NCBI RefSeq assembly: GCF_040833975.1
Contig: NZ_CP162130.1
Span: 434,001 to 498,000 of the forward strand
DNA: 64,000 nucleotides
Direction: 5' to 3'
From: Leptospira sp. WS92.C1
Lineage (GTDB): Bacteria; Spirochaetota; Leptospiria; Leptospirales; Leptospiraceae
Below the pieces are notes generated by a model. That model saw only the letters and a list, made by a program, of their open reading frames with translations, ran no database searches and was not told where the DNA came from. Position 1 is the stretch's first letter; every line of letters starts with the position of its first letter. Of the stretch, positions 23,843-36,645 are shown piece after piece. Made by a program: the position numbers and the translations under genes.

Positions 23843-25126
23843 TTAACGCTTTGTTAAAAGTTTAGAAACACCGTCGGATTCTTTTTTGACGACTTTCATG
23901 TTTATTCCAAAGGGAACGTGATTCTCGTCACCTTTCACCGTAAGTATAGGATGTTGAAGATTGGTCAGATCCGATTTTAGAGGATCCGTGTCGAGTATAT
24001 TGGATACGTCTAAATCGATTTGCACGTCGACCTCGTTCCAAAGAAATCTTTTTTCGGCTTCGTTTGTCTCTCCGTCAAAAGCAATTGTGATCGGACCTTC
24101 AAACGGAATCAATACTAAATTCCAGTGATACATGAGAGGCTGGTTCTGTCTTAGCAGCGAAAGTACGAAATCGTTTTCGGCTGTGGTCAAGGTCCGGCTT
24201 GTATAACCGATATTTGAATACTTTCCCCCATCGAAACCTTCCGCGGTCATTTGTAAGGTAGCCGGTGCGGTCAAGATGTCATTGCGAATAAAAAGGACGG
24301 TGATATCATTTGAGTTTACGAATGTATGACCCGGAACGTCGTTAACATGATGAAATCCCGGAAATTCCAAATATGTATGATAAGTTTCAGTTTCGGACCA
24401 TTGCTGGTATTTATACAAAGGATGTTTTCCGTTGGGTCCCGACAGCTTAGTCGGATCTTCGGTTCCGTGCCAAAGAGTTCCAATGTACTGGTTGTTATAG
24501 ACTAGTCCCGGCGCTTCGATTGTGAGACTGAGCGCGTCGATCTCAAAGTCTCGTTTTCCGGAAATTCCGAAAGACTGATACCAATCCGGACGAGTTCTGC
24601 CTCCGACTTCCAAAACGTTATTTGTCGCTTTTTCATAAAATTCTGGAGAAAAATTATAATCGCCTCTAGAATCGATGATAGTGCCCGGGGGAGCTGCGAT
24701 CATCCAAGGACTCCAATCGGGAGCGTTGACCCTATTTATCGGATCGATTTCTTGTTCCTGTTCGCCGGGTCGATAATCAAAAGCGTTTGCGGTGAGCTCA
24801 TTGATAAAAAGCCCCTGCACGTTTTCGTTGAAAACGGAAACTACGGTTTCGCCAAATCCAACTGAGGTGGAAGAAAAAGTGGCGTTGGACAAACTACCGG
24901 AGTTAGAATCTTGCAAACGTGCGTTCAACTTAAATTCCGTTGTCTGCGTTGTCTGGCCTAATAGCGCAGCAAACAAAAATGAGTTTTGATTTCCTTTGTC
25001 TTTTTGACAGTTTGTAAAACCAATCAATCCGACGAGAATCAGAGTCGTGATTTTGTTCCCATAAGAAATAATTTTCGAGTTTTCTCGAATCGTATGTAAA
25101 AAATTTGCTCGTGTTTGGCTGAACAT
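23843..25126 (-). CDS. putative lipoprotein, tandem paralogue 2
   Basis: A 427-residue paralogue of the preceding gene, starting at the ATG at 25126 behind the same ribosome site. Cys40 follows LILVGLIGFTN, again a lipobox. Compared with paralogue 1, residues 1-30 are identical, the C-terminal segment (PFEGPITIAFDGETNEAEKR onward) is almost identical, and the region from about 45 to 290 differs at many positions with several insertions. That pattern suggests diversifying change in an exposed part combined with recombination at the ends. No known domain is recognised. Confidence 0.78.
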   Translation of the reverse strand: MFSQTRANFLHTIRENSKIISYGNKITTLILVGLIGFTNCQKDKGNQNSFLFAALLGQTTQTTEFKLNARLQDSNSGSLSNATFSSTSVGFGETVVSVFNENVQGLFINELTANAFDYRPGEQEQEIDPINRVNAPDWSPWMIAAPPGTIIDSRGDYNFSPEFYEKATNNVLEVGGRTRPDWYQSFGISGKRDFEIDALSLTIEAPGLVYNNQYIGTLWHGTEDPTKLSGPNGKHPLYKYQQWSETETYHTYLEFPGFHHVNDVPGHTFVNSNDITVLFIRNDILTAPATLQMTAEGFDGGKYSNIGYTSRTLTTAENDFVLSLLRQNQPLMYHWNLVLIPFEGPITIAFDGETNEAEKRFLWNEVDVQIDLDVSNILDTDPLKSDLTNLQHPILTVKGDENHVPFGINMKVVKKESDGVSKLLTKR

Positions 25127-25556
25127 GAAAACCACCTTTGTATTTCTGTTATTGATTACGGATTTCCACTGAGTGTTCGCCAAAATATTGGCCTAAAAAG
25201 CGAGAGAGACAAAAAAATTACTTTCGACGAATTGGGCCTTTGTCGGAATGAAATCCTATTTTATGATACCCGCAGGAAAGCGCACTGGGATTTTTAACTT
25301 CATTCCGGATGGATTGTCTTCTCAACAGCGTCTTTCATCGGTTTCAGAAAAATCAGATCGTGATCGATTTGATTTTTGTTAAAAATATCTTCAGTAAAAA
25401 CGCCTATCTAGGCAGTTCTGATACAAAAGTAAATTTTTGAGCGGTTAGACTAGGACGATCCTGACTGATTTTTATGTCTTCTTTTCCGAATTGTGAAACA
25501 GCGATTTACGTATTGGTTGGAAATGAGAAAACGATTTTTTGAATCCGGCGGGTCGT

Positions 25557-26027
25557 ATGAAAAAAGAAACGATTTACAGCGTGTCCCAAAAACTCAGTTT
25601 ACTTTGTCAGAAAGATCAAGCTGCAAGAACCGGTCCCAGTTTTGCGACAGGTTCTTATAAAATTCTAAAATATGGAATCATTGCTGTTTGGATCGCAAAC
25701 GGGCTTTTTTGCAAAATACTGGATTGGGTTCCCAGACATCAGCAGATTGTAGCAAGAATTTTAGGAGACGAAGTCGCACCGATATTTACCAAGGTCATCG
25801 GTTTTTCCGAAGTCATGATGGCGATTTGGATTCTCACGGGGATGAAATCTCGTTGGAATGCGGTTGCTCAGATTTTGATCGTAGGTTTGATGAACGTTCT
25901 TGAATTCATTCTCGTTCCGGATTTACTTTTGTGGGGAAGGGCAAATTCTATTTTTGCATCTCTGTTTATGATTTTGGTCGGTTATCACGAATTCGTCTTG
26001 AATCCAAATAGGGTGTCTTCAAATTAA
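25557..26027 (+). CDS. DoxX-like membrane protein
   Basis: The start at the ATG at 25557 gives 156 residues with an N-terminal cytosolic part and four membrane helices. YKILKYGIIAVWIANGLFCKI and the following VPRHQQIVARILG match DoxX-like family proteins, in which the pattern of helices with R-x-x-G is typical. These proteins are often found with short-chain dehydrogenases or cofactor-related enzymes; the function is undefined. It opens a four-gene operon with DUF2071, a methyltransferase and a small membrane protein. Confidence 0.8.
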   Translation: MKKETIYSVSQKLSLLCQKDQAARTGPSFATGSYKILKYGIIAVWIANGLFCKILDWVPRHQQIVARILGDEVAPIFTKVIGFSEVMMAIWILTGMKSRWNAVAQILIVGLMNVLEFILVPDLLLWGRANSIFASLFMILVGYHEFVLNPNRVSSN

Positions 26028-26035
26028 AAGAGAGA

Positions 26036-26776
26036 ATGTTTTCTTTTCTAAAAAATCATCCGTTTGCGGTAGAGGCATTCTTTGAAAGTTCTTTTGTTTT
26101 GACATTTGCCTTTCCCAAAGAAGAGCTTTTGGATCTGATTCCGGAATGTCTTTCGTTGGATACATTCGAAGATACTTGGGGATTTGTCGCGATCGCGATG
26201 GTGCAGACAAAAAATCTACGACCTAAGGGTTTTCCCAAAATTTTTGGAAACGATTTTTTTCTCATAGGCTATCGGATTTTTGTTCGATACGAAACCGTAT
26301 CGGGAAGAAAACTGAGAGGTTTGTATATTCTAAAATCAGAAACGAATCGAAAGAAGATGGAGTTTTTGGGAAATCGATTTACACACTACAATTATTCGAC
26401 AACGGATATAAATCAAAAAAAAGAAGGAATTAGAATCGAAACTCAGTCCAATCGATCGAATTTTAAAATCGTATTGGAAACTCCTGATGAAGATGTTTTG
26501 TTGCCGCAAAATTCTCCATTTGCGGATTGGAAAGAGGCGAGAAAGTTTGCAGGCCCTTTGCCATTTACGTTTACCTATGATTCTCAAAAAAAGATCGTCT
26601 TGATCATAGAAGGAGTTCGGCAAAATTGGAAACCACAACCGGTCTGTGTGGTTGAAGCGAAAATTCCATTTTTAGATTCTTTAAATCTCAAAAATAAAAC
26701 TTTAGCAAACGCATTCATCATTCAGAATATTCCCTATTCTTGGAAGAAAGGACGAACGGAATTATGGACTCGATAA
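26036..26776 (+). CDS. DUF2071 family protein
   Basis: A 246-residue soluble protein. The opening (FFESSFVLTFAFPKEELLDLIPECLSLDTF) and the later GPLPFTFTYDSQKKIVLIIEG fit the DUF2071 / acetoacetate-decarboxylase-like fold. Members of this family frequently sit beside DoxX-like proteins, as here. There is no signal peptide or membrane segment. It begins 8 bp after the DoxX gene and overlaps the methyltransferase start by 13 bp, so all are co-translated. The reaction is unknown. Confidence 0.75.
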   Translation: MFSFLKNHPFAVEAFFESSFVLTFAFPKEELLDLIPECLSLDTFEDTWGFVAIAMVQTKNLRPKGFPKIFGNDFFLIGYRIFVRYETVSGRKLRGLYILKSETNRKKMEFLGNRFTHYNYSTTDINQKKEGIRIETQSNRSNFKIVLETPDEDVLLPQNSPFADWKEARKFAGPLPFTFTYDSQKKIVLIIEGVRQNWKPQPVCVVEAKIPFLDSLNLKNKTLANAFIIQNIPYSWKKGRTELWTR

Positions 26777-27531
26777 GAAAACCGTGGACTGGGGTCCGGA
26801 ATATTCTTTGGTTCAATTGGCCTTTTTATGTTTTTTCCTTTGCGGGAATGATCGTTGTATCTACTCTATTGCCGTATTTTATCGACGAACGGCTATATGT
26901 TTATTGTTTCGTTTTTTCGCTTTTTATTTTTACTCCGATTTTTCTTTCTCTCGTTGTTTCTTGGTATGTTTATGATCTATCCGATTTGTATCGATTCAAT
27001 TGGCTGGAGGACAGGGAAATCGCAAAAACAGAAACGATAGTAAACATTCATGCGGGTTTTGATGAAACCAGTCATTTATTAGAAACAAAGTTTCCAAATT
27101 CAGAGCTGTATGTGATGGACTTTTACGATCCAAAACAACATACTGCAGCGTCCATACAAAGAGCCAGAACCGCATATCCTCGCTTTCCAGGAACCAAAAC
27201 CGTGACGACGACTCGACTTCCGTTGGAAGATCGTTGTATAGACAAAATTTTCGCGATACTATCTGTACATGAAATTCGTTCGGAAACAGAGCGGATCGTT
27301 TTTTTTGGAGAACTGAATCGGATCTTAAAGTCAGACGGACAAATTTTTGTAGTTGAACATCTCAGGGATCTTCCTAATTTTCTGGCATACAATATCGGCT
27401 TCTTACATTTTTATTCACGAAAGAGTTGGGAGAATACGATTCAGATGGCAAACCTCAAACTTAAAGAAGTAAAAAAAATTACCCCGTTTCTTACAATATT
27501 CAAAATCGAGAAAAATGGAACTACATCTTAA
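26764..27531 (+). CDS. membrane-anchored SAM-dependent methyltransferase
   Basis: The product has 255 residues from the ATG at 26764: two N-terminal membrane helices (LWFNWPFYVFSFAGMIVVST and VYCFVFSLFIFTPIFLSLVV), then a Rossmann-type methyltransferase domain. VNIHAGFDETSHLLE takes the place of the usual glycine-rich loop, LYVMDFYD holds the acidic residue, and DRCIDKIFAILSVHEIR corresponds to motif post-I/II. ELNRILKSDGQIFVVEHLRD is the strand-4/5 region. The weak glycine loop makes activity less certain. It overlaps both operon neighbours. Confidence 0.75.
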   Translation: MDSIRKPWTGVRNILWFNWPFYVFSFAGMIVVSTLLPYFIDERLYVYCFVFSLFIFTPIFLSLVVSWYVYDLSDLYRFNWLEDREIAKTETIVNIHAGFDETSHLLETKFPNSELYVMDFYDPKQHTAASIQRARTAYPRFPGTKTVTTTRLPLEDRCIDKIFAILSVHEIRSETERIVFFGELNRILKSDGQIFVVEHLRDLPNFLAYNIGFLHFYSRKSWENTIQMANLKLKEVKKITPFLTIFKIEKNGTTS

Positions 27532-27910
27532 AATCGTCGGCGTTTGTTTTGTCTTATTATCATTTTTGCATATAATTTTTCCGAAGAGATTTCATTGGAA
27601 AGAGGAACTTCGTTCCCTGAGTTTGATTAACAGGCAGATTTTTTATATCCATACATTTTTTATTGCTCTGATCATACTTCTTATGGGCGTTCTCTGTTTT
27701 AGTTCTTCGGCGGAGCTAACAGAGACGATTTTGGGAAAACGGGTTTCGCTCGGCTTTGCGATTTTTTGGACGGCAAGACTCCTTATACAGTTTTTCGGAT
27801 ATTCTTCGGAACTCTGGAAGGGAAAACCGTTTGAAACTACGATCCATATCATTTTCTCAATTTTTTGGATTTATGTAAGTGCGGTGTTTTGGCGGATTTA
27901 TTGGAGCTGA
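27515..27910 (+). CDS. small membrane protein, 131 aa
   Basis: Four hydrophobic helices fill nearly the whole protein (IVGVCFVLLSFLHIIF, IFYIHTFFIALIILLMGVLC, LGFAIFWTARLLIQFFGY and IIFSIFWIYVSAVFW). I do not recognise a named family. The start overlaps the methyltransferase end by 17 bp, so it is the last gene of the DoxX-like / DUF2071 / methyltransferase operon and probably acts with those proteins at the membrane. Confidence 0.75.
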   Translation: MELHLKIVGVCFVLLSFLHIIFPKRFHWKEELRSLSLINRQIFYIHTFFIALIILLMGVLCFSSSAELTETILGKRVSLGFAIFWTARLLIQFFGYSSELWKGKPFETTIHIIFSIFWIYVSAVFWRIYWS

Positions 27911-28084
27911 GGATCCTGAATTTTACGCATAAAAATTCCGATTTTATTCAATTTTAAATATTAGAATGTTATAATGTATAATTGAGTCTTCATGGGTCGT
28001 GTTCGTGTCATTCACCTTTCGACTTAGTTGAAAGCCAATGGATCACTGACTTTTGGCAACTTCTCTCGCTATGGGTCTTTCGGT

Positions 28085-28774
<690 letters not shown>

Positions 28775-28794
28775 TTCAATCTCAAAAAAACACG

Positions 28795-30018
<1,224 letters not shown>

Positions 30019-30097
30019 GCGTTAGTATTTTTTTTGAAAATCAGAGTTCAACTGTTTTCATTATCGGTTTTTAGGAAGCAAAATCCAAAAAAAAGAG

Positions 30098-30616
30098 CTA
30101 CTTTTCCCCACATTCTAAGATTTCCGTTTTTGAACCACTTAAAATCTCCCATTCTGAGAGTTCCAGAGAGGCTTTTTCAGCAAGCTCTCTGGAAAACGAT
30201 TGAGAACAGATCGACTTGAAAACTTCCCTTGCTTTTTCCTCCTCGCCTACCTCCAGATAGAGTTTTCCAGCTTCAAATAAGGCGTTCAAACCGAGGTTAG
30301 AAGTCGGTTCTTGCGAATATTGATAAAGGTTGATTTCCAAAACCTTTTCCGGTCGACCCAGTCTCGAATAGTTATTCTTTAAAACCTGATAGGCTTTGTT
30401 TTTGAATTTGCTGGAAGGATAGAGGATAAGAAAACTTTTGATCTCTTCGATCGATTTGTGAAATTTACGATCTTTATAGGCTTCTTCCGCGATTCGGAGA
30501 AGATTTTCCGCTTGGAGTTCCTGGAGTACGCCGACTTCCGAGCTGAGGGGTTTTGAAAAAGAGAACCCAATTAAGAACAAAATGAGTAGGAAAACAAAGG
30601 GACCTTTTACCTGCAA
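30098..30616 (-). CDS. exported TPR-like protein, 172 aa
   Basis: A signal peptide (FVFLLILFLIGFSFSKPLSS) precedes helical repeats of the tetratricopeptide type, for example LLRIAEEAYKDRKFHKSIEE and ALFEAGKLYLEVGEEEKARE. It resembles YbgF/BamD-like periplasmic scaffolds in outline, but without the BamD lipobox. It sits 85 bp upstream of the cyclic-nucleotide-binding protein gene on the same strand. The partner is unknown. Confidence 0.75.
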   Translation of the reverse strand: MQVKGPFVFLLILFLIGFSFSKPLSSEVGVLQELQAENLLRIAEEAYKDRKFHKSIEEIKSFLILYPSSKFKNKAYQVLKNNYSRLGRPEKVLEINLYQYSQEPTSNLGLNALFEAGKLYLEVGEEEKAREVFKSICSQSFSRELAEKASLELSEWEILSGSKTEILECGEK

Positions 30617-30679
30617 GATAAACTCCAGAGGACAATTTCCCCTATTAAAGATTATCTGCAGGTTTTCCGAAAAGGTTGA

Positions 30680-30964
30680 CTACTTTTTCTTGTCGATTGT
30701 CTTGCGATGGTGTTCGCAAAGTCTATAAAGTTTGCCCGAGGAAGGATTTTTCTTGGCAACTTTCGTTCCGCAAACAATACAAAGTCCGTTATTTCTTCTT
30801 CGCTGATACAAGAGTTGAACTCTTTCCGCGCCGGATAAATTATACTTACTGACCTGTATTCTGAATCCTTTATATAAATAATTCCCCACTGCATCAATGG
30901 ACTGAGATTTTACACCTGTTACCAGGGACTCTAGGTCGTCGTTCGAGATTTTTTTTGGTTTCAT
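30680..30964 (-). CDS. small Cys-rich protein with zinc-finger-like motif, 94 aa
   Basis: The C-terminal half holds C-I-V-C-G and, 17 residues on, L-C-E-H-H, a C-x2-C ... C-x2-H arrangement that could bind zinc. The preceding QLLYQRRRNNG and the tail (HHRKTIDKKK) are strongly basic, so nucleic-acid binding is a fair guess. I know this pattern from small basic Leptospira hypotheticals but cannot name it. No clear ribosome site precedes the ATG at 30964; the start is therefore uncertain. Confidence 0.65.
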   Translation of the reverse strand: MKPKKISNDDLESLVTGVKSQSIDAVGNYLYKGFRIQVSKYNLSGAERVQLLYQRRRNNGLCIVCGTKVAKKNPSSGKLYRLCEHHRKTIDKKK

Positions 30965-31323
<359 letters not shown>

Positions 31324-32016
31324 ATGAAGAATGAGCTCATATTTTCAAATCCTACCCGCTTGAGTCTCGTGAATAGCAAAGGGAGATGCTCTTTTGATCC
31401 GAAATTTGTCTATAGGGTGATTTGCCCTATATTGCTTCTTGTGAGTTTATTTGCTGTCAGCGCATGTAAGCAGAGCCCGAAAGACCAGGTTCAAAAAATA
31501 TTATCCAACAAACAGATACCCGTAGAGGAAAAAATTCGACAGACCTCCTTTTTGTTGTTAGGGGATCGGTTGAAAGAAATCGAAATTTCTCCCGCAGTTG
31601 TTTTGAACGGTTCCACTTCGGATCAGGTAAAAGTAACACTTGCTGTCGGCGGAAATTCGGCTCTTACGTTTTTAGAACAAAAAGAATATAAGGAAAGGAT
31701 GAAATTGGAAGTCGCCTTACTGTCGTTTCGGCTTTTGCAGACTCTGAAGGAACTTCCAATTGAAAGCTTGAGAATCAGCATTATAAAACCCTATTATGTA
31801 AAAAATTCAAAACAGGAGTATCCGGAAGAATTTGAAGTATTTCGTGCGAAATTGGAAAAAGCTTCTCTTGCTTCCATCAACGGCTTTGAAACGGTCGATT
31901 CCTTTGCCGCGGATTCCTACGATTCTCCGGATCCCGAAGTTTTGGATGTGATGATTCGGATCGTTCATTCTTGGAAAGTGGAATTGGACGAGTTGGGGCG
32001 TGTGGAAATTGACTGA
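31324..32016 (+). CDS. putative lipoprotein, 230 aa
   Basis: The N terminus has a long hydrophilic lead of about 30 residues, then ICPILLLVSLFAVSAC with Cys48 as the probable lipid attachment site. The mature part mixes alpha and beta segments with a conserved-looking ILSNKQIPVEEKIRQTSFLL near its start. I do not recognise a family. The last codons form the left arm of an intrinsic terminator. It is a monocistronic gene with its own terminator. Confidence 0.72.
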   Translation: MKNELIFSNPTRLSLVNSKGRCSFDPKFVYRVICPILLLVSLFAVSACKQSPKDQVQKILSNKQIPVEEKIRQTSFLLLGDRLKEIEISPAVVLNGSTSDQVKVTLAVGGNSALTFLEQKEYKERMKLEVALLSFRLLQTLKELPIESLRISIIKPYYVKNSKQEYPEEFEVFRAKLEKASLASINGFETVDSFAADSYDSPDPEVLDVMIRIVHSWKVELDELGRVEID

Positions 32017-32038
32017 TCGATTTCCACACGCCCTTTTT
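31996..32038 (+). terminator. strong intrinsic terminator overlapping the end of the lipoprotein gene
   Basis: GGGCGTGTGGAAAT (31996-32009) pairs perfectly with ATTTCCACACGCCC (32020-32033), a 14-bp stem with a 10-nt loop, followed at once by TTTTT. The left arm lies inside the coding region and the stop codon is in the loop. Confidence 0.9.
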
Positions 32039-32348
32039 GAAAGAGATTTTTTTGTAATTTTGCTTTTAATCGGGCTTTGCGCCCGATATTAACCCCCTCA
32101 ATCAGGCTGTTTGTGAAAAGATAGGGAATCGGCCGCAAGGATCATTCGTTTTATTGTTTGAGATAATCCGAACTCGGGTTTATTTTTGTATTTTCTGATC
32201 TTGGGTTGTCGGAAAGCTTGTTTTTTGGAAATGTTATAGTATTCTAATTTAGAATATTTTAATATTTTTGTGTTTACTGATCGTTTTTTGTTCGCATTAT
32301 TATTGTTATAAAATTTAATGTCCTTCGATTTTGGACGAAGGTTTTGTT
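32039..32348. other. intergenic region with one small hairpin
   Basis: About 310 bases without a gene. ATCGGGC-TTTGC-GCCCGAT at 32069-32087 forms a 7-bp stem with no T-run. The rest is AT-rich, especially 32220-32320, where the promoter of the recombinase-like gene probably lies. Confidence 0.45.
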
Positions 32349-32903
32349 ATGCGAATTCGATCGAAAAAGATGTTGACCGAGGGCGAAATGCGAACTCTGG
32401 TTCAGGCGAGTAAGGATTATCCGAGACATTACACTTGGACTCGAACTCTATTGTGGCTTGGATTGAGACCTTCCGAATTGGTGGCCATCCGGTGCGCCGA
32501 CGTAGATATAGAGAATCGAATATTAAAAATTTGTGGATCGGCCCGGATTCAGGATCGTTTTTTAGAGATTCCCGGTTGTTTGCTGAAAGATTTTTACAGC
32601 GAAACAAGAGGTAAGAAGCCGGAAGATTTTTTGTTTTATGGAAGAGACGGAAAGGTTCATAAGAGAACGATTCAAAAACTTTTTCAAAAATTAAAATCTC
32701 AAACAGGGATTGAAATCACGTCCCCCATCATCCGAAAAACGATTGCGGTCCGTATGGATTCTTACGGAGTTCCGATCAAGGAAATTGGGTCTTATCTTGG
32801 ATGCAAAACTTTACGAGCAATCTATAAATTAACTGGAAAAAGCGCGAAGACGACTCCTCAGAAATTATTTTCCATAGAAAAAATTATAGACTTAGAAACT
32901 TAA
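32349..32903 (+). CDS. reduced tyrosine recombinase-like protein, 184 aa
   Basis: Only the catalytic domain of the phage-integrase family is present. Arg40 in LGLRPSEL and Arg129 in SPIIRKT match two catalytic arginines, and Tyr159 in LRAIYK may be the nucleophile. The two conserved His positions are changed: the HxLR motif reads PIIR and the LGH motif reads LGC, and the distance from LGC to Tyr is two residues short. The N-terminal core-binding domain is missing. It may have lost recombination activity and kept DNA binding, or use altered chemistry. The ATG at 32349 is the first Met in frame. A STAS-domain gene follows 64 bp on. Confidence 0.7.
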   Translation: MRIRSKKMLTEGEMRTLVQASKDYPRHYTWTRTLLWLGLRPSELVAIRCADVDIENRILKICGSARIQDRFLEIPGCLLKDFYSETRGKKPEDFLFYGRDGKVHKRTIQKLFQKLKSQTGIEITSPIIRKTIAVRMDSYGVPIKEIGSYLGCKTLRAIYKLTGKSAKTTPQKLFSIEKIIDLET

Positions 32904-32967
32904 AAATGAGTTGTAAACGCGTTCTGAGAACGTAATTTAGTCCTAATTCTCCAAAAGGAAGCCATCT

Positions 32968-33303
32968 TTGGAAATCAAAACGAAAAAGATCGGTAAACAT
33001 ACTCTAGTAGCGCTTAACGGAAGACTGGATATCGGACATTCAGACGAAGTAGAAGCGAAATTACTAGACGATGTTCAATCCGGCCAGGGCGACATATTGA
33101 TCAACCTGGAAAATATCTCTTACATCTCATCCTCTGGAATCCGTATTTTTGTAGGTATGGTCAGAGAACTGGAAAAGCAGGGAAGGAAATTGAAACTTTG
33201 TTGTATCACTCCTCCCGTAAAAAAAGTATTCGATGTGGTTGAACTCTTGGATCTGTTTGAAGTGTACGAAACAGAAAGTTCCGCTCTCGATTCGCTTACT
33301 TAA
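32968..33303 (+). CDS. STAS-domain anti-sigma factor antagonist-like protein
   Basis: A 111-residue single STAS domain like SpoIIAA/RsbV. The phosphorylatable serine lies in ISYISSSGIRIF (Ser54-Ser56 region), the site where an anti-sigma kinase acts. VALNGRLDIGHSDEVEAKL is the typical first strand and helix. It starts at a TTG (32968) with AAGGAAG upstream. No partner kinase or sigma factor gene is adjacent; in spirochaetes such proteins often work in partner-switching networks encoded elsewhere. Confidence 0.9.
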   Translation: MEIKTKKIGKHTLVALNGRLDIGHSDEVEAKLLDDVQSGQGDILINLENISYISSSGIRIFVGMVRELEKQGRKLKLCCITPPVKKVFDVVELLDLFEVYETESSALDSLT

Positions 33304-33338
33304 AATCCGGGATATCCTCCCGGATTTCTCTCGGGTCT

Positions 33339-35500
<2,162 letters not shown>

Positions 35501-35514
35501 TTTTTTTGGTTGAT

Positions 35515-36564
35515 TCATAAATTTGAATATTCGCAATTGAGTATGAATGGATTAAAAACCTGTGCGATATACAATCTATTCTCAAAGGGAATCGCCGTGC
35601 TTCCCGCGGATATCAAATCACCCGGTGTGGCAAATATTTCCTGAAAACTTTCGTCCGGCAAAATTATAAAAACCTGAGTAGGGGCGTGATAATCCGCATT
35701 GATTGAATGTCTCAGGAATTGATAGGTGGATCCGTGTCCGACCACAAAAATTCTTCCTTTTGAATCGATTTCCAAGTTATCGGTTCCCGAATTTAAAAAG
35801 ATTTTCTCGGGTTCTCCGAGGACAGGTTTGTTTTCTTCTCTGAAAATTCGAAAACGAAATACGCTTCGGTCCGCATACCCGGAACGATATAGAAGTTCAT
35901 TGCCCTGAGAATCCTTTGTGTAGAGGATTCCATTTCCATAGGAAAGAGGCCGACCCAAACTGGTCCAGGTCTTTCCGTTGTAATGGACGATCTCCGCTCG
36001 TTTGAATCCGAATAAATCATCCCAGAGAAGGTAACGCGCAAGTCCGCCGGAGCCGTGATCGTTGGATAAAAAGATTTCGTTTTCGGAAACCACCGAAAGA
36101 TCGTTGGGGCTCGTGATCAAAGGATCTTGGAGAGTTCCCGCATGAGACCATTTCGTTCCTTTGCGTTCAAAGATTTCGATCGTATGCTCCGCATATTCTT
36201 TCGGATGGGAAATTACATAAAGACGATATACGGATTTTGTTTTGAGAAGGCTGATCCCGTGAGGTCGGAACTCCGGCGGGAATTTCACAGGAAGTTCCCT
36301 GGGAATCGGGGAATTTCTTAAATCGATCCAGAAAAGCTTTCCGGTTTGGTTCGAAATTCTTCGTTCGTGACTCGAAACATAGAGAATTTTTTCATCGCCA
36401 TCGAGGGCGATGTCTTCCGGTCCGGGAAGTCCTTCGATTTTAGAACAAGCCGCTCCGAAAGGACCTTTGGATTTTACTTCGACTCCACAATTTAGGAAGA
36501 GGAAAGCGGATATTAGGATTTGTAGAATTGGGGAGTTCCCACAATTTCGAATGAATTTTAGCAT
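35515..36564 (-). CDS. paraoxonase-like (arylesterase-type) lipoprotein
   Basis: From the ATG at 36564 (AGAGGAAAA upstream) the product has 349 residues. Cys26 after ILQILISAFLFLN is a likely lipobox. The mature part is a six-bladed propeller of the paraoxonase/arylesterase kind. GPEDIALDGD, RPHGISLL, SPNDLSVV, LSNDHGSGG, YGNGILY and TDNLEID correspond to the calcium- and substrate-binding segments of that family. Such enzymes hydrolyse lactones and aryl esters. It is convergent with the SGNH gene and divergent from the phasin-like gene. Confidence 0.8.
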   Translation of the reverse strand: MLKFIRNCGNSPILQILISAFLFLNCGVEVKSKGPFGAACSKIEGLPGPEDIALDGDEKILYVSSHERRISNQTGKLFWIDLRNSPIPRELPVKFPPEFRPHGISLLKTKSVYRLYVISHPKEYAEHTIEIFERKGTKWSHAGTLQDPLITSPNDLSVVSENEIFLSNDHGSGGLARYLLWDDLFGFKRAEIVHYNGKTWTSLGRPLSYGNGILYTKDSQGNELLYRSGYADRSVFRFRIFREENKPVLGEPEKIFLNSGTDNLEIDSKGRIFVVGHGSTYQFLRHSINADYHAPTQVFIILPDESFQEIFATPGDLISAGSTAIPFENRLYIAQVFNPFILNCEYSNL

Positions 36565-36645
36565 TGAGCAGTTTTCCTCTGTTATTTTTTGGTTTCCGAC
36601 CTTCGCGGAAGTTTTGGGTCGGGCAAGGAAAAAATGGAAAAAAAT

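Larger units (their letters stand above)
21927..25397. repeat. tandem duplication of about 1.75 kb carrying a lipoprotein gene and its flanks
   Basis: Unit 1 is about 21927-23630 and unit 2 about 23670-25397. The flank after the genes (for example the palindromes at 22037 and 23780) repeats with an offset of 1743 bp. The flank before the genes repeats with an offset of 1785 bp, the difference being the 42 bp by which gene 2 is longer. Flanks, signal-peptide coding region and gene ends are nearly identical, while the gene middles are clearly diverged. Confidence 0.85.

Noticed and set aside
32349..32903. Evidence for a prophage or genomic island at the recombinase-like gene
   Set aside because: No phage genes, att-like direct repeats or tRNA lie next to it; neighbours are ordinary chromosomal genes.
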